NCBI RefSeq assembly: GCF_008086045.1
Contig: NZ_VSEY01000015.1
Span: 1-64,000, forward strand
Direction of reading: 5' to 3'
From: Nonomuraea sp. PA05
GTDB taxonomy: Bacteria > Actinomycetota > Actinomycetes > Streptosporangiales > Streptosporangiaceae
Length of the DNA: 64,000 nt
Every line of letters begins with the position of its first letter. Position 1 is the stretch's first letter. Positions 26,466 to 35,900 of this stretch are shown here, in pieces. A program made the position numbers and the translations under genes. The notes under the pieces are model-generated. The model was not told the DNA's origin. It worked only from the letters and a program-made list of their open reading frames with translations, and made no database searches.

Positions 26466-26480
26466 GTAAGGCGAGCCTAA
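26462..26480 (+). promoter_or_regulatory. Iron box (DtxR/IdeR/DmdR operator)
   Basis: TTAGGTAAGGCGAGCCTAA matches the 19-bp actinobacterial iron box (TTAGGTTAGGCTAACCTAA) at 16 of 19 positions. It lies 45 bp upstream of the FecCD gene and overlaps the stop codon of the preceding gene. Iron-replete repression of the transporter operon is expected. Confidence 0.9.
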
Positions 26481-26525
26481 GCTGTCATACTTCAGCGGAA
26501 CATGTGAGAGCTGAGGAGGACCTGG

Positions 26526-27560
26526 GTGAGCGCAGTCGCCGTCGCCCCCCGCCTCCACGGCCTCCGCCGGCGCCGCGTCACCGTCCTGCTCGCCCTGCTC
26601 GCCTCCGTGGCGGTCGCGGTGGTGCTGAGCATCACGATCGGCTCCAAGTCCGTGCCGCTCGCCGACGCCTGGCACGCGCTCACCGCCCCGACCGGCACCG
26701 AGAACGACATCGTCATCCGCTCCCTGCGCCTGCCCAGGACCGCGCTCGGGGTCCTGGCCGGGGTCGCGTTAGGCGTGGCCGGCGCGCTCATGCAGGGCCA
26801 CACGCGCAACCCGCTCGCCGACCCGGGCCTGCTCGGCGTCACGCAGGGAGCGGCGTTCGCGATGGTGTCCTCGATCGTCCTGCTCGGCGCCTCCAGCCTG
26901 CTGACCTACATCTGGTACGGCCTGGCGGGCGCGCTGATCGCCAGCGTGGCCGTGTTCGCGCTGGGCATGACCGGCGGGAAGGGCAGCCCCACCCCGGTCA
27001 CCCTGGCGCTCGCGGGCACCGCCGTCAGCGCCCTGCTCCACGCCCTGACCTCGACCGTCGTGCTGCTGGACGAGCAGGCGATGGACGTCTTCCGCTTCTG
27101 GCAGGCCGGCTCGATCGCCTCCAGGGGCGGCGACGTGGCCTGGCAGGTGCTCCCGTTCGTCCTGGCCGGGCTGGTGCTCGCGCTGGTGAACGCACCCGGC
27201 CTGAACGCGCTCTCCCTCGGCGAGGACGTGGCCCGCGGCCTCGGCCAGAACGTCTCCAGGACCAGGGCCGTCGGCGTGGCCGCCGTCACGCTGCTGTCCG
27301 GCGCGGCCGTCGCCGCCTGCGGCTCGCTCGCGTTCGTCGGGCTCATCGTGCCGCACCTGGCCCGCCCCCTGTCGGGCACCGACCACCGGTGGCTGCTGCC
27401 GTTCTCCGGGCTGATCGGCGCGGCGCTGCTGCTGATCGCCGACGTCGTCGGCCGCGTCGTCGCCCCGCCGGGCGAGCTGGAGGTAGGCGTGGTGCTCGCG
27501 CTGCTCGGCGCCCCCTTCTTCGTCGCCCTGGTCCGCCGCAGAAAGCCCGTACGCCTGTGA
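26526..27560 (+). CDS. FecCD-type iron-siderophore ABC transporter permease 1
   Basis: 344 residues, GTG start preceded by GAGGAGGACC. FecCD/BtuC-type permeases have about ten membrane helices; the conserved LRLPRTALGVLAGVALGVAGALMQG near residues 60-90 and the EDVARGLGQNV coupling helix that contacts the ATPase are present. It forms a heterodimer with the next gene product. The iron box upstream and the overlapping operon (GTGA overlaps) identify the cargo class as ferric siderophores. No substrate-binding lipoprotein gene is nearby. Confidence 0.93.
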   Translation: MSAVAVAPRLHGLRRRRVTVLLALLASVAVAVVLSITIGSKSVPLADAWHALTAPTGTENDIVIRSLRLPRTALGVLAGVALGVAGALMQGHTRNPLADPGLLGVTQGAAFAMVSSIVLLGASSLLTYIWYGLAGALIASVAVFALGMTGGKGSPTPVTLALAGTAVSALLHALTSTVVLLDEQAMDVFRFWQAGSIASRGGDVAWQVLPFVLAGLVLALVNAPGLNALSLGEDVARGLGQNVSRTRAVGVAAVTLLSGAAVAACGSLAFVGLIVPHLARPLSGTDHRWLLPFSGLIGAALLLIADVVGRVVAPPGELEVGVVLALLGAPFFVALVRRRKPVRL

Positions 27561-28594
27561 CGACCCTACGGATCCACGCCGTGTCCTGGCGGGTACGGCC
27601 ACGCGGTGTCACGCTCACCCTGACGGGACTCGTCCTGCTCGCCCTGCTCATGACGCTGAACATGCGCATCGGCGACATCGGGCTGACGCTCCCCGAGGTG
27701 ATCTCCGGCACCTTCGACGTCAACAGCGCCGCCCACTTCGTCATCATGGAGCTGCGCCTGCCCCGCGCGCTCACCGGCGCCCTGGTCGGGGCCGCGCTCG
27801 CGCTGTCGGGCGCGATCATCCAGTCGATCGCCCGCAACCCGCTGGCCAGCCCCGAGATCCTCGGCGTCACCACCGGCGCCTCCGTCACCGTGGTCGCCGG
27901 CCTCGTGGCGGGCGGCACCGCGTACGGCACCGTCACCGGCCTGCTGGCCACCCTCGGCGTCCCGCTGCTCGCCCTGCTCGGCGGCCTGCTCGGCGCCGCC
28001 ATCGTGTACGGCCTGGCGTGGCGGCGCGGCCTGGACGGCTACCGCCTGGTGCTGGTCGGCATCGGCGTGGCCGCCGTGTTCACCAACGTCAAGTTCTGGC
28101 TGCTGACCGTCGGCGACGTCAACGACACCGCCCGCGCCATGGTCTGGATCAGCGGCTCGCTCAACGGGCGCGGCTGGGAGCACGTGACGCCCACGGCGCT
28201 GGCCCTGGCCGTGCTGGTGCCGCTGACCCTGCTCGGCACCCGCTCCCTCGACGCCCTGCGCTTCGGCGACGACACAGTCACCGGGCTCGGCGTCCGCGTG
28301 AACCTGGCGCGCGCCCTGCTCATCCTAGCCGCCGTGCTGCTGGCCGCCGTGGCCACCGCCTCGGCCGGGCCGATCGCGTTCGTCGCCCTGGCCTCGCCGC
28401 AGATCGCGCTGCGCCTGGTCCGCTCGGACCGGCCGCCGCTGCTCTGCTCGGCGGTCGTCGGCGCCGTCCTCACCACGGCCGCCGACCTGATCGCCAGGAC
28501 CGTGTTCTCCCCCATCGAGCTGCCCGTCGGCATCGTCACCGCCGTGCTGGGCGCCCCGTACCTGATCCACCTGATCTGGAGGTCGCGAAAGTGA
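27557..28594 (+). CDS. FecCD-type iron-siderophore ABC transporter permease 2
   Basis: 345 residues from GTG 27557, which overlaps the previous stop codon by the 4-bp GTGA. Family motifs are LRLPRALTGALVGAALALSGAIIQ and GLGVRVNLARAL. It is the partner permease, and about ten hydrophobic segments are visible. The frame is open far upstream, but that is an artefact of GC content, because the upstream part overlaps two other genes. Confidence 0.93.
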   Translation: MTTLRIHAVSWRVRPRGVTLTLTGLVLLALLMTLNMRIGDIGLTLPEVISGTFDVNSAAHFVIMELRLPRALTGALVGAALALSGAIIQSIARNPLASPEILGVTTGASVTVVAGLVAGGTAYGTVTGLLATLGVPLLALLGGLLGAAIVYGLAWRRGLDGYRLVLVGIGVAAVFTNVKFWLLTVGDVNDTARAMVWISGSLNGRGWEHVTPTALALAVLVPLTLLGTRSLDALRFGDDTVTGLGVRVNLARALLILAAVLLAAVATASAGPIAFVALASPQIALRLVRSDRPPLLCSAVVGAVLTTAADLIARTVFSPIELPVGIVTAVLGAPYLIHLIWRSRK

Positions 28595-29388
28595 GACTGC
28601 AGGCCGCCGGCGTCAAGCTCGGGTACGGCGACCGCGTCATCGTGGACGGCCTCGACCTCGGCATCGAGGCCGGCACGGTGACCACCATCATCGGCCCGAA
28701 CGGCTGCGGCAAATCCACGCTGCTGCGCGCGCTCGGCAGGCTGCTCAAGCCGCAGGGCGGTGAGGTGCTGCTGGACGGCAAGCGCATCGACCGGATCCCC
28801 ACCCGCGAGGTCGCCAAGGTCCTCGGCGTGCTCCCGCAGGCGCCCTCCGCCCCCGAGGGCCTGACCGTGGCCGACCTGGTGGCGCGCGGGCGGCATCCGC
28901 ACCAGACGTGGTACCGGCAGTGGTCCTCCGACGACGAGGGCGCGGTCGCGGCGGCCCTCGACATGACGGGCCTGGCCGACCTGGCGGAACGGCCGCTGGA
29001 GGAGCTGTCGGGCGGGCAGCGGCAGCGGGCGTGGATCTCCATGGCGCTGGCCCAGGGCACGGACCTGCTGCTCCTCGACGAGCCGACCACGTTCCTGGAC
29101 CTGGCGCATCAGGTGGAGGTGCTGGAGCTGGTCCGGCACCTGCACGAGGAGGCCGGGCGCACGGTGGTCATGGTCCTGCACGACCTCAACCTGGCCGCCC
29201 GCTACGCCGACCGCCTGGTCGCCATGCGCGCCGGCCGGGTGATCGCGTCCGGCACCCCGCACGAGGTGCTGACGGAGGACCTGCTGCGGGAGGTGTTCGA
29301 GCTGGACGCCAAGGTCATCGCCGACCCGGTGGCCGGGACGCCGCTGGTCGTCCCGATCGGCCCCCTCGCCCACCGCAAGGACAACTAG
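28591..29388 (+). CDS. Iron-siderophore ABC transporter ATP-binding protein (FepC/FecE-like)
   Basis: 265 residues from GTG 28591, again a GTGA overlap with the upstream gene. Walker A GPNGCGKST (residues 35-43), signature LSGGQRQRAW, Walker B LLLLDEPT and H-loop VLHDLN are intact. It supplies energy to the FecCD heterodimer. The operon is translationally coupled through three genes and lies behind an iron box, so import of ferric siderophores under iron limitation is the expected role. Confidence 0.94.
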   Translation: MRLQAAGVKLGYGDRVIVDGLDLGIEAGTVTTIIGPNGCGKSTLLRALGRLLKPQGGEVLLDGKRIDRIPTREVAKVLGVLPQAPSAPEGLTVADLVARGRHPHQTWYRQWSSDDEGAVAAALDMTGLADLAERPLEELSGGQRQRAWISMALAQGTDLLLLDEPTTFLDLAHQVEVLELVRHLHEEAGRTVVMVLHDLNLAARYADRLVAMRAGRVIASGTPHEVLTEDLLREVFELDAKVIADPVAGTPLVVPIGPLAHRKDN

Positions 29389-29436
29389 CCCAGGAGGCTT
29401 TCGTCCCGCGCCAGGCCAGGAAGTTCTTGTGCCGGG

Positions 29437-31161
29437 CTAGGTCAGGGGGCCGCCGTCGCGCGGACTGAACAGCGGCTTGCCCTGGGGCGGCCGGTGCAGG
29501 GCCCGCTGGACGTCCTCGTCCTCGGGAGCCAGCTCGGCGGCCCTCAGCAGATCCTCGCGCTCCTGCGCCTCCAGCCCCACCGCCCGGTACACCAGCGACC
29601 GGTTGTACAGCAGCTCGGCCGTCTCCGCCAGCTTCAGCGCCTGCGTCAGGTCGGCCAGCGCCGCCTCGTGGTCGCCCCGCTCGAACGCCAGCTCCGCCCG
29701 CCCCGCCCAGGCCGCCACCAGCTCGGGGTCCAGCTCCAGCGCCTGGTCGAAGGCCATGCGAGCCTCCGGGTAACGCTCCTCGGCCAGCTCCACCTGCCCC
29801 AGCACGCACAGCAGGTAGGAGTCGCCCGGCACCAGCGCCAGGCCGCGCTCCACGTCCCGCCTGGCGCTCAGGTAGTCGCCCGCCGCCACGTGCAGCCCGC
29901 AGCGGTTCACGTACGCGGGGGCGAACTCCGGGTCCAGCTCCAGCGTGTGGTCCAGGTCGGCGTGCGCCCCCTCCAGGTCGCCGGCGGCGTAACGCACCTC
30001 CGACCGGTTGTAGTACGCCTCGGGGAAGGGCGGGCTGAGCCGCATGACCGCCTCGTAGTCGGCCAGCGCCTCCTCGTCGCGGCCCAGCTCGTGCAGCAGG
30101 TTGCCCCGGTCGAGGTAGTAGTCGGGGTAGCCGGGGTCGGCCTCGATGGCCCGCGTGTAGTCGGCCAGCGCCGCCTCCCGCAGCCCGGCCACGGCCAGGA
30201 GCTGGGCCCGGTTGGCGTGGAGGACGAGCCGATGGATGGGGTGCTCCCGCGCCAGATGCGTCTCGGCCAGCTCGATGGCCTGCCCCACCAGCTCCATGGC
30301 GGCGTCGCGGCGGCCCCTGCGCAGCTCGACCAGGGCCTTGCCGTTGAGGTCGAACCCCAGGTGGAAGGCGCGCTCGCGCGGGTCGGGCAGCAGCGAGGTG
30401 ATCGTGACCGCCTCGTTGATCCAGGCCAGCGCCTGCTCCGGGTCGCGCAGGGCGGCGTCGTGGTGGCGGACGAGGATCATGGCGGTGGCGTAGGCCGCGG
30501 TGGCGCGGTGCTTGGGGTCGGTGCTCAGCCGCCTGGCGCGGTCGTACAGCTCGCGGGCCTCGTCCTCGCGCCCGATGGCCTCCAGCGACGCGGCCACCCG
30601 CTGCAGCAGCCGCTGCCAGCGCTCGGGATCGTCCTCGAACGCCAGCCCGCGCAGCACCTCCAGGCCCGACTCGGCCATGGCGTGGTGGAAGCCCTCGTCG
30701 CGGTAGCGGTCGAAGTCGCCGGGCAGCGGCCCCGCGCTCTGGCGGGACGGCCCCTCCTCGATGGTCAGCAGGCCGGGATCGACCCGGCGCCGCAGCACGG
30801 CCACCAGCTCCGCGTCGGTGTGGTCGGCCTCGCCGAGGTTCGCCACGCGCACGGTGAGCGGCCCCGAGCCGCTCAGGCTGTCGCGGACGAACTCCGCCAG
30901 CCCGTTCGCGATCCGCAGGCTGCGGCGGGCGCCGGGCACCAGCACCCGCTGTTCCCTGGGCAGGTCGTCGGCCAGCGATCGCCGCCGGGCGGGCACCATG
31001 TCACGCAGCCCCGGCGCCGCCGTCCTGATCTCGATGTCGTGCGCGGCGACCAGCTCGGGCCGGCGTCCCAGCTCATCGGGAACCAGGTGCCCGAGCAGCG
31101 CCGCGGCCAGCGTGTACGGCCCGCCGATCCGGCGATCCGCGTCGATGAAGATCGTGTCCAC
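29437..31161 (-). CDS. TPR repeat protein with conserved N-terminal domain
   Basis: 574 residues from GTG 31161, chosen because GAGAGG stands six bases upstream and because the frame further 5' runs through a 39-bp tandem repeat that looks non-coding. The first ~150 residues (starting VDTIFIDADRRIGGPYT) are a globular domain with LVPARRRSLADDLPRE-like segments, not one I can name. From about residue 170 to 560 there are eight or more tetratricopeptide repeats (for example YYLDRGNLLHELGRDEEALA and FAPAYVNRCGLHVAAGDYLS). TPRs bind peptides or proteins. A 24-codon small gene lies upstream on the same strand. A peptide-receptor role is speculative. Confidence 0.8.
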   Translation of the reverse strand: MDTIFIDADRRIGGPYTLAAALLGHLVPDELGRRPELVAAHDIEIRTAAPGLRDMVPARRRSLADDLPREQRVLVPGARRSLRIANGLAEFVRDSLSGSGPLTVRVANLGEADHTDAELVAVLRRRVDPGLLTIEEGPSRQSAGPLPGDFDRYRDEGFHHAMAESGLEVLRGLAFEDDPERWQRLLQRVAASLEAIGREDEARELYDRARRLSTDPKHRATAAYATAMILVRHHDAALRDPEQALAWINEAVTITSLLPDPRERAFHLGFDLNGKALVELRRGRRDAAMELVGQAIELAETHLAREHPIHRLVLHANRAQLLAVAGLREAALADYTRAIEADPGYPDYYLDRGNLLHELGRDEEALADYEAVMRLSPPFPEAYYNRSEVRYAAGDLEGAHADLDHTLELDPEFAPAYVNRCGLHVAAGDYLSARRDVERGLALVPGDSYLLCVLGQVELAEERYPEARMAFDQALELDPELVAAWAGRAELAFERGDHEAALADLTQALKLAETAELLYNRSLVYRAVGLEAQEREDLLRAAELAPEDEDVQRALHRPPQGKPLFSPRDGGPLT

Positions 31162-31210
31162 GCGGCCCCTCTCCCCACAGCGCGCACACCATTCTGGCTC
31201 GCCCGCCCCG

Positions 31211-31327
31211 GCGCCGTCACCCCGCGCGGAGCGAGCCTGCCGTTCCCCCGCGCCGTCACCCCGCGCGGAGCGAGCCTCCCGTTCCCCTGCGCCGTCAACC
31301 CGCGCGGTGCGAGCCTCTGCCTTGCCC
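31211..31327. repeat. 39-bp tandem repeat (x3) upstream of the TPR gene
   Basis: Three 39-bp units start at 31211, 31250 and 31289, each beginning GCGCCGTCAMCCCGCGCGG. The third is the most diverged. The 515-bp gap between the TPR gene and ftsY contains this repeat, the small gene at 31465-31539 and a promoter-like region; I see nothing else in it. Confidence 0.85.
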
Positions 31328-31464
31328 CCGCACCCGGCCCAGGCGTTGTGATCCGGCGGGGCCGACGCACCATCGTGGAACGCCGGCCTGCGGGCCAGTC
31401 CCGTTTCCGCACGTGCCGCCACCGCGGCCCTCGCCAGGCACGTGCCCGTACGGAACTCGGCGAG

Positions 31465-31539
31465 CTAGGCGTTGTGCCTCGGTGCTGCTCCGGCGGTCGG
31501 CTTCACGGTGCCGGGCTTGTGCACGACGATCTTCTTCAT
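31465..31539 (-). CDS. Putative 24-residue small protein or peptide
   Basis: A 24-codon frame (ATG 31539, TAG at 31465) preceded by GGAAGG seven bases upstream, an excellent Shine-Dalgarno sequence. The peptide begins MKKIVVHKPGTVKPT and ends APRHNA. It is basic, has no signal peptide or cysteine, and is rich in Pro, Ala and Thr. It lies about 300 bp upstream of the TPR gene on the same strand, and 135 bp downstream of ftsY. A TTGACA-containing inverted repeat lies upstream. It could be a regulatory peptide, a leader peptide or a chance frame; the strong ribosome-binding site makes translation likely. Confidence 0.5.
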   Translation of the reverse strand: MKKIVVHKPGTVKPTAGAAPRHNA

Positions 31540-31588
31540 GTGCGGGCCTTCCACGTTCCAACGGGGACCGAACGATCAATGACCGATA

Positions 31589-31602
31589 CATGTCAACACA
31601 TG
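31589..31602. promoter_or_regulatory. Inverted repeat upstream of the small gene
   Basis: CATGT-CAAC-ACATG is a perfect 5-bp inverted repeat 50 bp upstream of the small gene. On the minus strand it contains TTGACA, a consensus -35 hexamer (31591-31596). It may be an operator overlapping a promoter. Confidence 0.35.
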
Positions 31603-31673
31603 GAAAAGTCATCGATCAAGGTTTCATCTGGTAAGGCCTCTTTCACCCGAATTTTGTGCGCGCCCAAAAGCTT

Positions 31674-32852
31674 CTACTCGCCGAGGATCGCGTCCACGAA
31701 CACCTCAGGATCGAACGGCGCCAGATCGTCCGGCCCCTCTCCCAGCCCCACCAGCTTCACCGGCACCCCCAGCTCCCGCTGCACCGAGATGACGATGCCG
31801 CCCTTCGCGGTGCCGTCCAGCTTGGTCAGCGCGATGCCGGTGATGTTGACCACCTCGGCGAACACCTGCGCCTGCCGCATGCCGTTCTGCCCGGTGGTGG
31901 CGTCGAGGACCAGCAGCACCTCGTCGACCGTGGCCTTCTTCTCGATGACCCGCTTGACCTTGCCCAGCTCGTCCATGAGCCCGGTCTTGGTGTGCAGCCG
32001 GCCGGCGGTGTCGACGATGACGGTGTCGACCTTCTCCTCGATGCCCTTGGCCACCGCGTCGAACGCCACGGACGCCGGGTCGCCGCCCTCGGGCCCGCGC
32101 ACCGTGTCGGCGCCCACCCGCTCGCCCCACGTCTGGAGCTGGTCGGCCGCGGCGGCGCGGAAGGTGTCGGCCGCGCCGAGCACCACCTTCTTGCCGTCGC
32201 CGATCAGGGAGCGGGCCAGCTTGCCCGTGGTGGTGGTCTTGCCGGTGCCGTTCACGCCCACGACGAGGACCACCGCGGGCCGCTCACCGTGCTTCTGCAC
32301 GTGCAGCGTACGGTCGAGGTCGGGGTTGACCTGGGCCAGGAGCTGCTCCTTGAGCAGGCCGCGCACTTCCTGCTGGGTGCGGCTGCCCAGCACCTTCACC
32401 TTGGTGCGCAGCTCCTCCACCATGACGCGGGTCGGCGCGACGCCCACGTCGGCGGTGATCAGGCTCTCCTCGATCTCGTCCCACACCTCGTCGTCGAGAC
32501 GGTCGCGGGACAGCAGCTCCAGCAGCCCGCGCCCGAGCGCGTTCTGCGAGCGGGCCAGCCGCGAGCGCAGCCGCACCATCCGGCCCGCGGACGGCGGCGG
32601 AACCTCGACCTCGGGCTCGACGACCATCGGCTCGGCGGGCTTGACCGGCGGAGGCGGCAGCGTGGTGGTCGCGCCCTCGGCCTCCTCGCCCGCTCCGGCG
32701 GGCCGCTTCTCCTCCTCGGGAAGCACGGGGGCCTCTGGCGGCTTGACCGGCGGGGCCGCCTTGCGACCCGGCCTGAACAGCAGGAAGAGACCGCCGGCCG
32801 CCAGCAGGGCGACGACGGCCACGATCACGATGACGCCGAGGTAACCATCCAC
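31674..32852 (-). CDS. ftsY: Signal recognition particle receptor FtsY
   Basis: 392 residues from GTG 32852. FtsY docks the SRP-ribosome complex at the membrane for co-translational insertion. An N-terminal membrane helix (about 5-27, typical for actinobacterial FtsY) is followed by an acidic, proline-rich linker, the helical N-domain and the SRP GTPase NG domain with GVNGTGKTTTTGKLA, DTFRAAAADQL, DTAGRL and LTKLDGTAKGG. The gene is 88 bp downstream of smc on the same strand, the normal actinobacterial arrangement. Confidence 0.97.
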   Translation of the reverse strand: MDGYLGVIVIVAVVALLAAGGLFLLFRPGRKAAPPVKPPEAPVLPEEEKRPAGAGEEAEGATTTLPPPPVKPAEPMVVEPEVEVPPPSAGRMVRLRSRLARSQNALGRGLLELLSRDRLDDEVWDEIEESLITADVGVAPTRVMVEELRTKVKVLGSRTQQEVRGLLKEQLLAQVNPDLDRTLHVQKHGERPAVVLVVGVNGTGKTTTTGKLARSLIGDGKKVVLGAADTFRAAAADQLQTWGERVGADTVRGPEGGDPASVAFDAVAKGIEEKVDTVIVDTAGRLHTKTGLMDELGKVKRVIEKKATVDEVLLVLDATTGQNGMRQAQVFAEVVNITGIALTKLDGTAKGGIVISVQRELGVPVKLVGLGEGPDDLAPFDPEVFVDAILGE

Positions 32853-32940
32853 AAGATGTCAGTTTTCCAGATCGACCACCATGGTCACGCCCAAGGCCAC
32901 ACCGATCAGACGAACTCCCGCACGATCTCGCGCCCGCCGG

Positions 32941-35900
32941 TCAGGCGGTCTCGCGCTCCCTCAGCCGCTGACTGACGACCTGCGTCACGCCGTCGCCGCG
33001 CATCGACACGCCGTACAGCGCGTCCGCGATCTCCATCGTGCGCTTGTTGTGGGTGATCACGATGAGCTGTGAGCTCTGTCTCAGCTCCTCGAACAGCATG
33101 AGCAGCCGCTGCGTGTTCGTGTCGTCGAGGGCCGCCTCGACCTCGTCCATCACGTAGAACGGCGACGGCCGCGCCTTGAAGATCGAGATCAGGAACGCCA
33201 CCGCCGTCAGCGACCGCTCGCCGCCCGACAGCAGCGACAGCCGCTTGACCTTCTTGCCCGGCGGCCTGGCCTCGACCTCGATGCCGGTGGTCAGCATGTC
33301 GCCCGGCTCGGTCAGCACCAGCCGGCCGTCGCCCCCGGGGAAGACCCGGCCGAAGATCTGCTCGAACTCGCGGGCCACGTCCTCGTACGCCGAGGCGAAC
33401 ATCTGCTCGACCCGTTCGTCGACCTCCTTGACCACGGTCATCAGGTCGCGCCGGGTCTTCTTGAGGTCTTCGAGCTGGGAGTTGAGGAAGGAGTGCCGCT
33501 CCTCCAGGGCCGCGAACTCCTCCAGCGCCAGCGGGTTGACCTTGCCGAGCTGGTTCATCTGCCGCTCGGCCGCCCTGGCGCGCTTCTCCTGCTCCTCGCG
33601 CGCGTACGGCACGGGCGGCTCGCCCGGCACCGGCACCTCGGGGCCGTACTCCGCGATCAGCGACTCGGCCTCGACGCCGAACTCCTCCAGCGCCCGCTGC
33701 TCCATCTGCTCCAGCCGCAGCCGCTGCTCGGTGCGCGCCACCTCGTTGCCGTGCACCCGGTTGACCAGCTTGTCGAGCTCCTGGCCCAGCTCGCGGACGC
33801 GCAGGCGCACCTGCTTCAGCTCGGCGTCCACGGCCACCCTGGTCAGGTCGGCCTCGTCGCGCTCCCCGGAGGCGAGCTGCACGGAGGCCACGAGCGCCTG
33901 GAGCACCTGCTTTGCGCCCTTGCTGACGGCCTCGGCCAGCGCGGCCTGCCGCCTGCGCCTGGCGCGCTGAGCGGCAGCCTGGGCGCGTTCCTCGCGCTCC
34001 CGCCTGGCCGCCCGCAGCAGGCCGTCGGCGCGGCCCTCGATGCCCTTGACCCGCTCCTCCGCGGTGCGGACCTGCAGCCGGGTGTCCATCTCGCGCTGCC
34101 TGGCGGCCTCCACGGCGCTCGCCAGGTCGTCGCGCACGTCGGTGGTGGGCTCGGACTCCAGCTCCTGGGCGTACTCCGCCTCGGCCAGCCGGATCTCCAG
34201 CTCCGCCAGCTCCTCCTGGCGCTCCGTGCGGGCCTCCTCCGCCCTGGCCACGCTCCTGGCCAGGCGCTCGGCCTCGTCGCGGGCGGCGTTGGCGGCGGCC
34301 TCGATCTGGGCCAGCCGCTTGGCCGCCGCCGCGTTGCGCTGGTCGGCCTCGCGCTGGCGGCCCCTGATCTGGTCGAGTGCGCCCTGCGCCGCGCTCACGC
34401 CCGCCTGCGCGGCGGTGACGGCGGTCTGCGCCTCGCTGACGTGCGCCTGGGCGGCCTCCAGCGCCGACTGGGCGGCGTGCTCGGCCTCGATCGCCGTGTC
34501 CAGGGCCGTGGCGCTCGCCTCCGCCCTGGCCTCGGCCTCCTCCAGGTCGCTGACGGCCTCGTCGAGCGCGGCCCGCACCTGGAGCACCGACGTGCCGCCC
34601 TCCGCGCCGCCGACGGCGAGGTGGGCGCCGACCAGGTCGCCCGCCTCGGTGACCGCCCTGAGGTGCGGGTGACGCTCGGCGACGGCCCTGGCGGTCTCCA
34701 GATCGGGTACGAGCACGACGTCGGCCAGCACGTGCTCCAACGCGGGACGCAGATGGTCGGCCACCGTCACCAGGTCGGCCACCCACCGCCCGCCGCCGGG
34801 GGCCGCCGCCCGCCCGGCCGCCCCGTCGCCGCCGTACCCGTTGCCCGCCACCAGCAGCGTCGCCTGGCCGGCCCCCTCCGAACGCAGCAGCTCCAGCGCC
34901 TCGACGGCGGTATCGAGCGTCTTGACGGCGATGGCCTCGGCGACCGGACCCAGAACGGCCGCGACCGCGGGCTCGGCGCCCGGCGTCACCTGCATCGAGG
35001 CCGCCAGCGGCCCCAGCATGCCCGCCAGGTCGGCGGCCAGCACGGCGGCGCCGCCGTCGCCCTTGGCCAGACCCAGCTCCAGGGCGTCGCGGCGGGCGGC
35101 GAGGGCGGCGACCGAGCGCTGCGCCTCCTGGTCGGCGGCGCGGGCGGTGCTCACTCCCGACTTGGCGGCCTGGAGCGCGGCGCGCGGCGCGTCGAGGCCG
35201 GACTTGGCCTCCTCGGCCGCCGCTCGCGCCTCGTCGGCGACCTGCCTGGCCTCCTCGACCGCGGCCTGCGCGGTGGCCAGCTCCTCGGCCAGCCCCGGGT
35301 CCACGGCGGGCTCCTCCAGGCGCTGGGCCTCCAGGTCTTGCCTGGCCTGGCTCTCGCGGGCGCCGGCGTCGGCCACGGCCTGCTGGAGCCGGCCGATCTC
35401 CTCCCCGGCGGCGCGGGCGCGGCTGCGTACGGAATCGACCTGGCCGCGCAGCTTGGCCAGGCCCTCGCGGCGGTCGGCGGCGGCCCTGGCGGCCATCGCG
35501 AGCCGCTGCTCCTCCGCGCTCAGCTCGGCGTCGGCCTCGGCGCGCCGCTGGACGGCGTCCTCCAGCAGCTCCTGGGCCTGCTCCAGCTCGGCTCTGAGGA
35601 TGAGCTCCTGCTCCCGCACCTCGGCGGCCTCGCGTTCGAGGTCTTCCGGGTCGCGACCGCGGCGCTCGATGGCGGCGGCGTCGACGGCGTGGCGGTGGCG
35701 CTCGGCGGCGAGCTGCTCCAGGCCGGTGATGCGCTCGCGCAGGGAGGACAGCCTGAAGTAGGTCTCCTGGGCGGCGGCCAGGCGCGGCTGGGCCTCGGCC
35801 TCCGCGGCCTCCAGCGCGCCCTCGCGCTGCTGCGCCTGCGTCAGCTCGGTCTCCACCTGCTGCCGCCTGGCCGTGATCGCGGCCTCGTCGGCGGCCTCGC

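Noticed and set aside
25475..28594. A plus-strand frame open for more than 1000 codons across the iron transporter genes
   Set aside because: The first two thirds are a Pro/Arg-rich translation of other genes' codons; only the last 345 codons (from GTG 27557) form the second FecCD permease.
31162..31422. N-terminal extension of the TPR protein through the 39-bp repeats
   Set aside because: The extension is repetitive Arg/Ala/Gly text, and a good ribosome-binding site precedes GTG 31161. Kept only as a note in the repeat finding.
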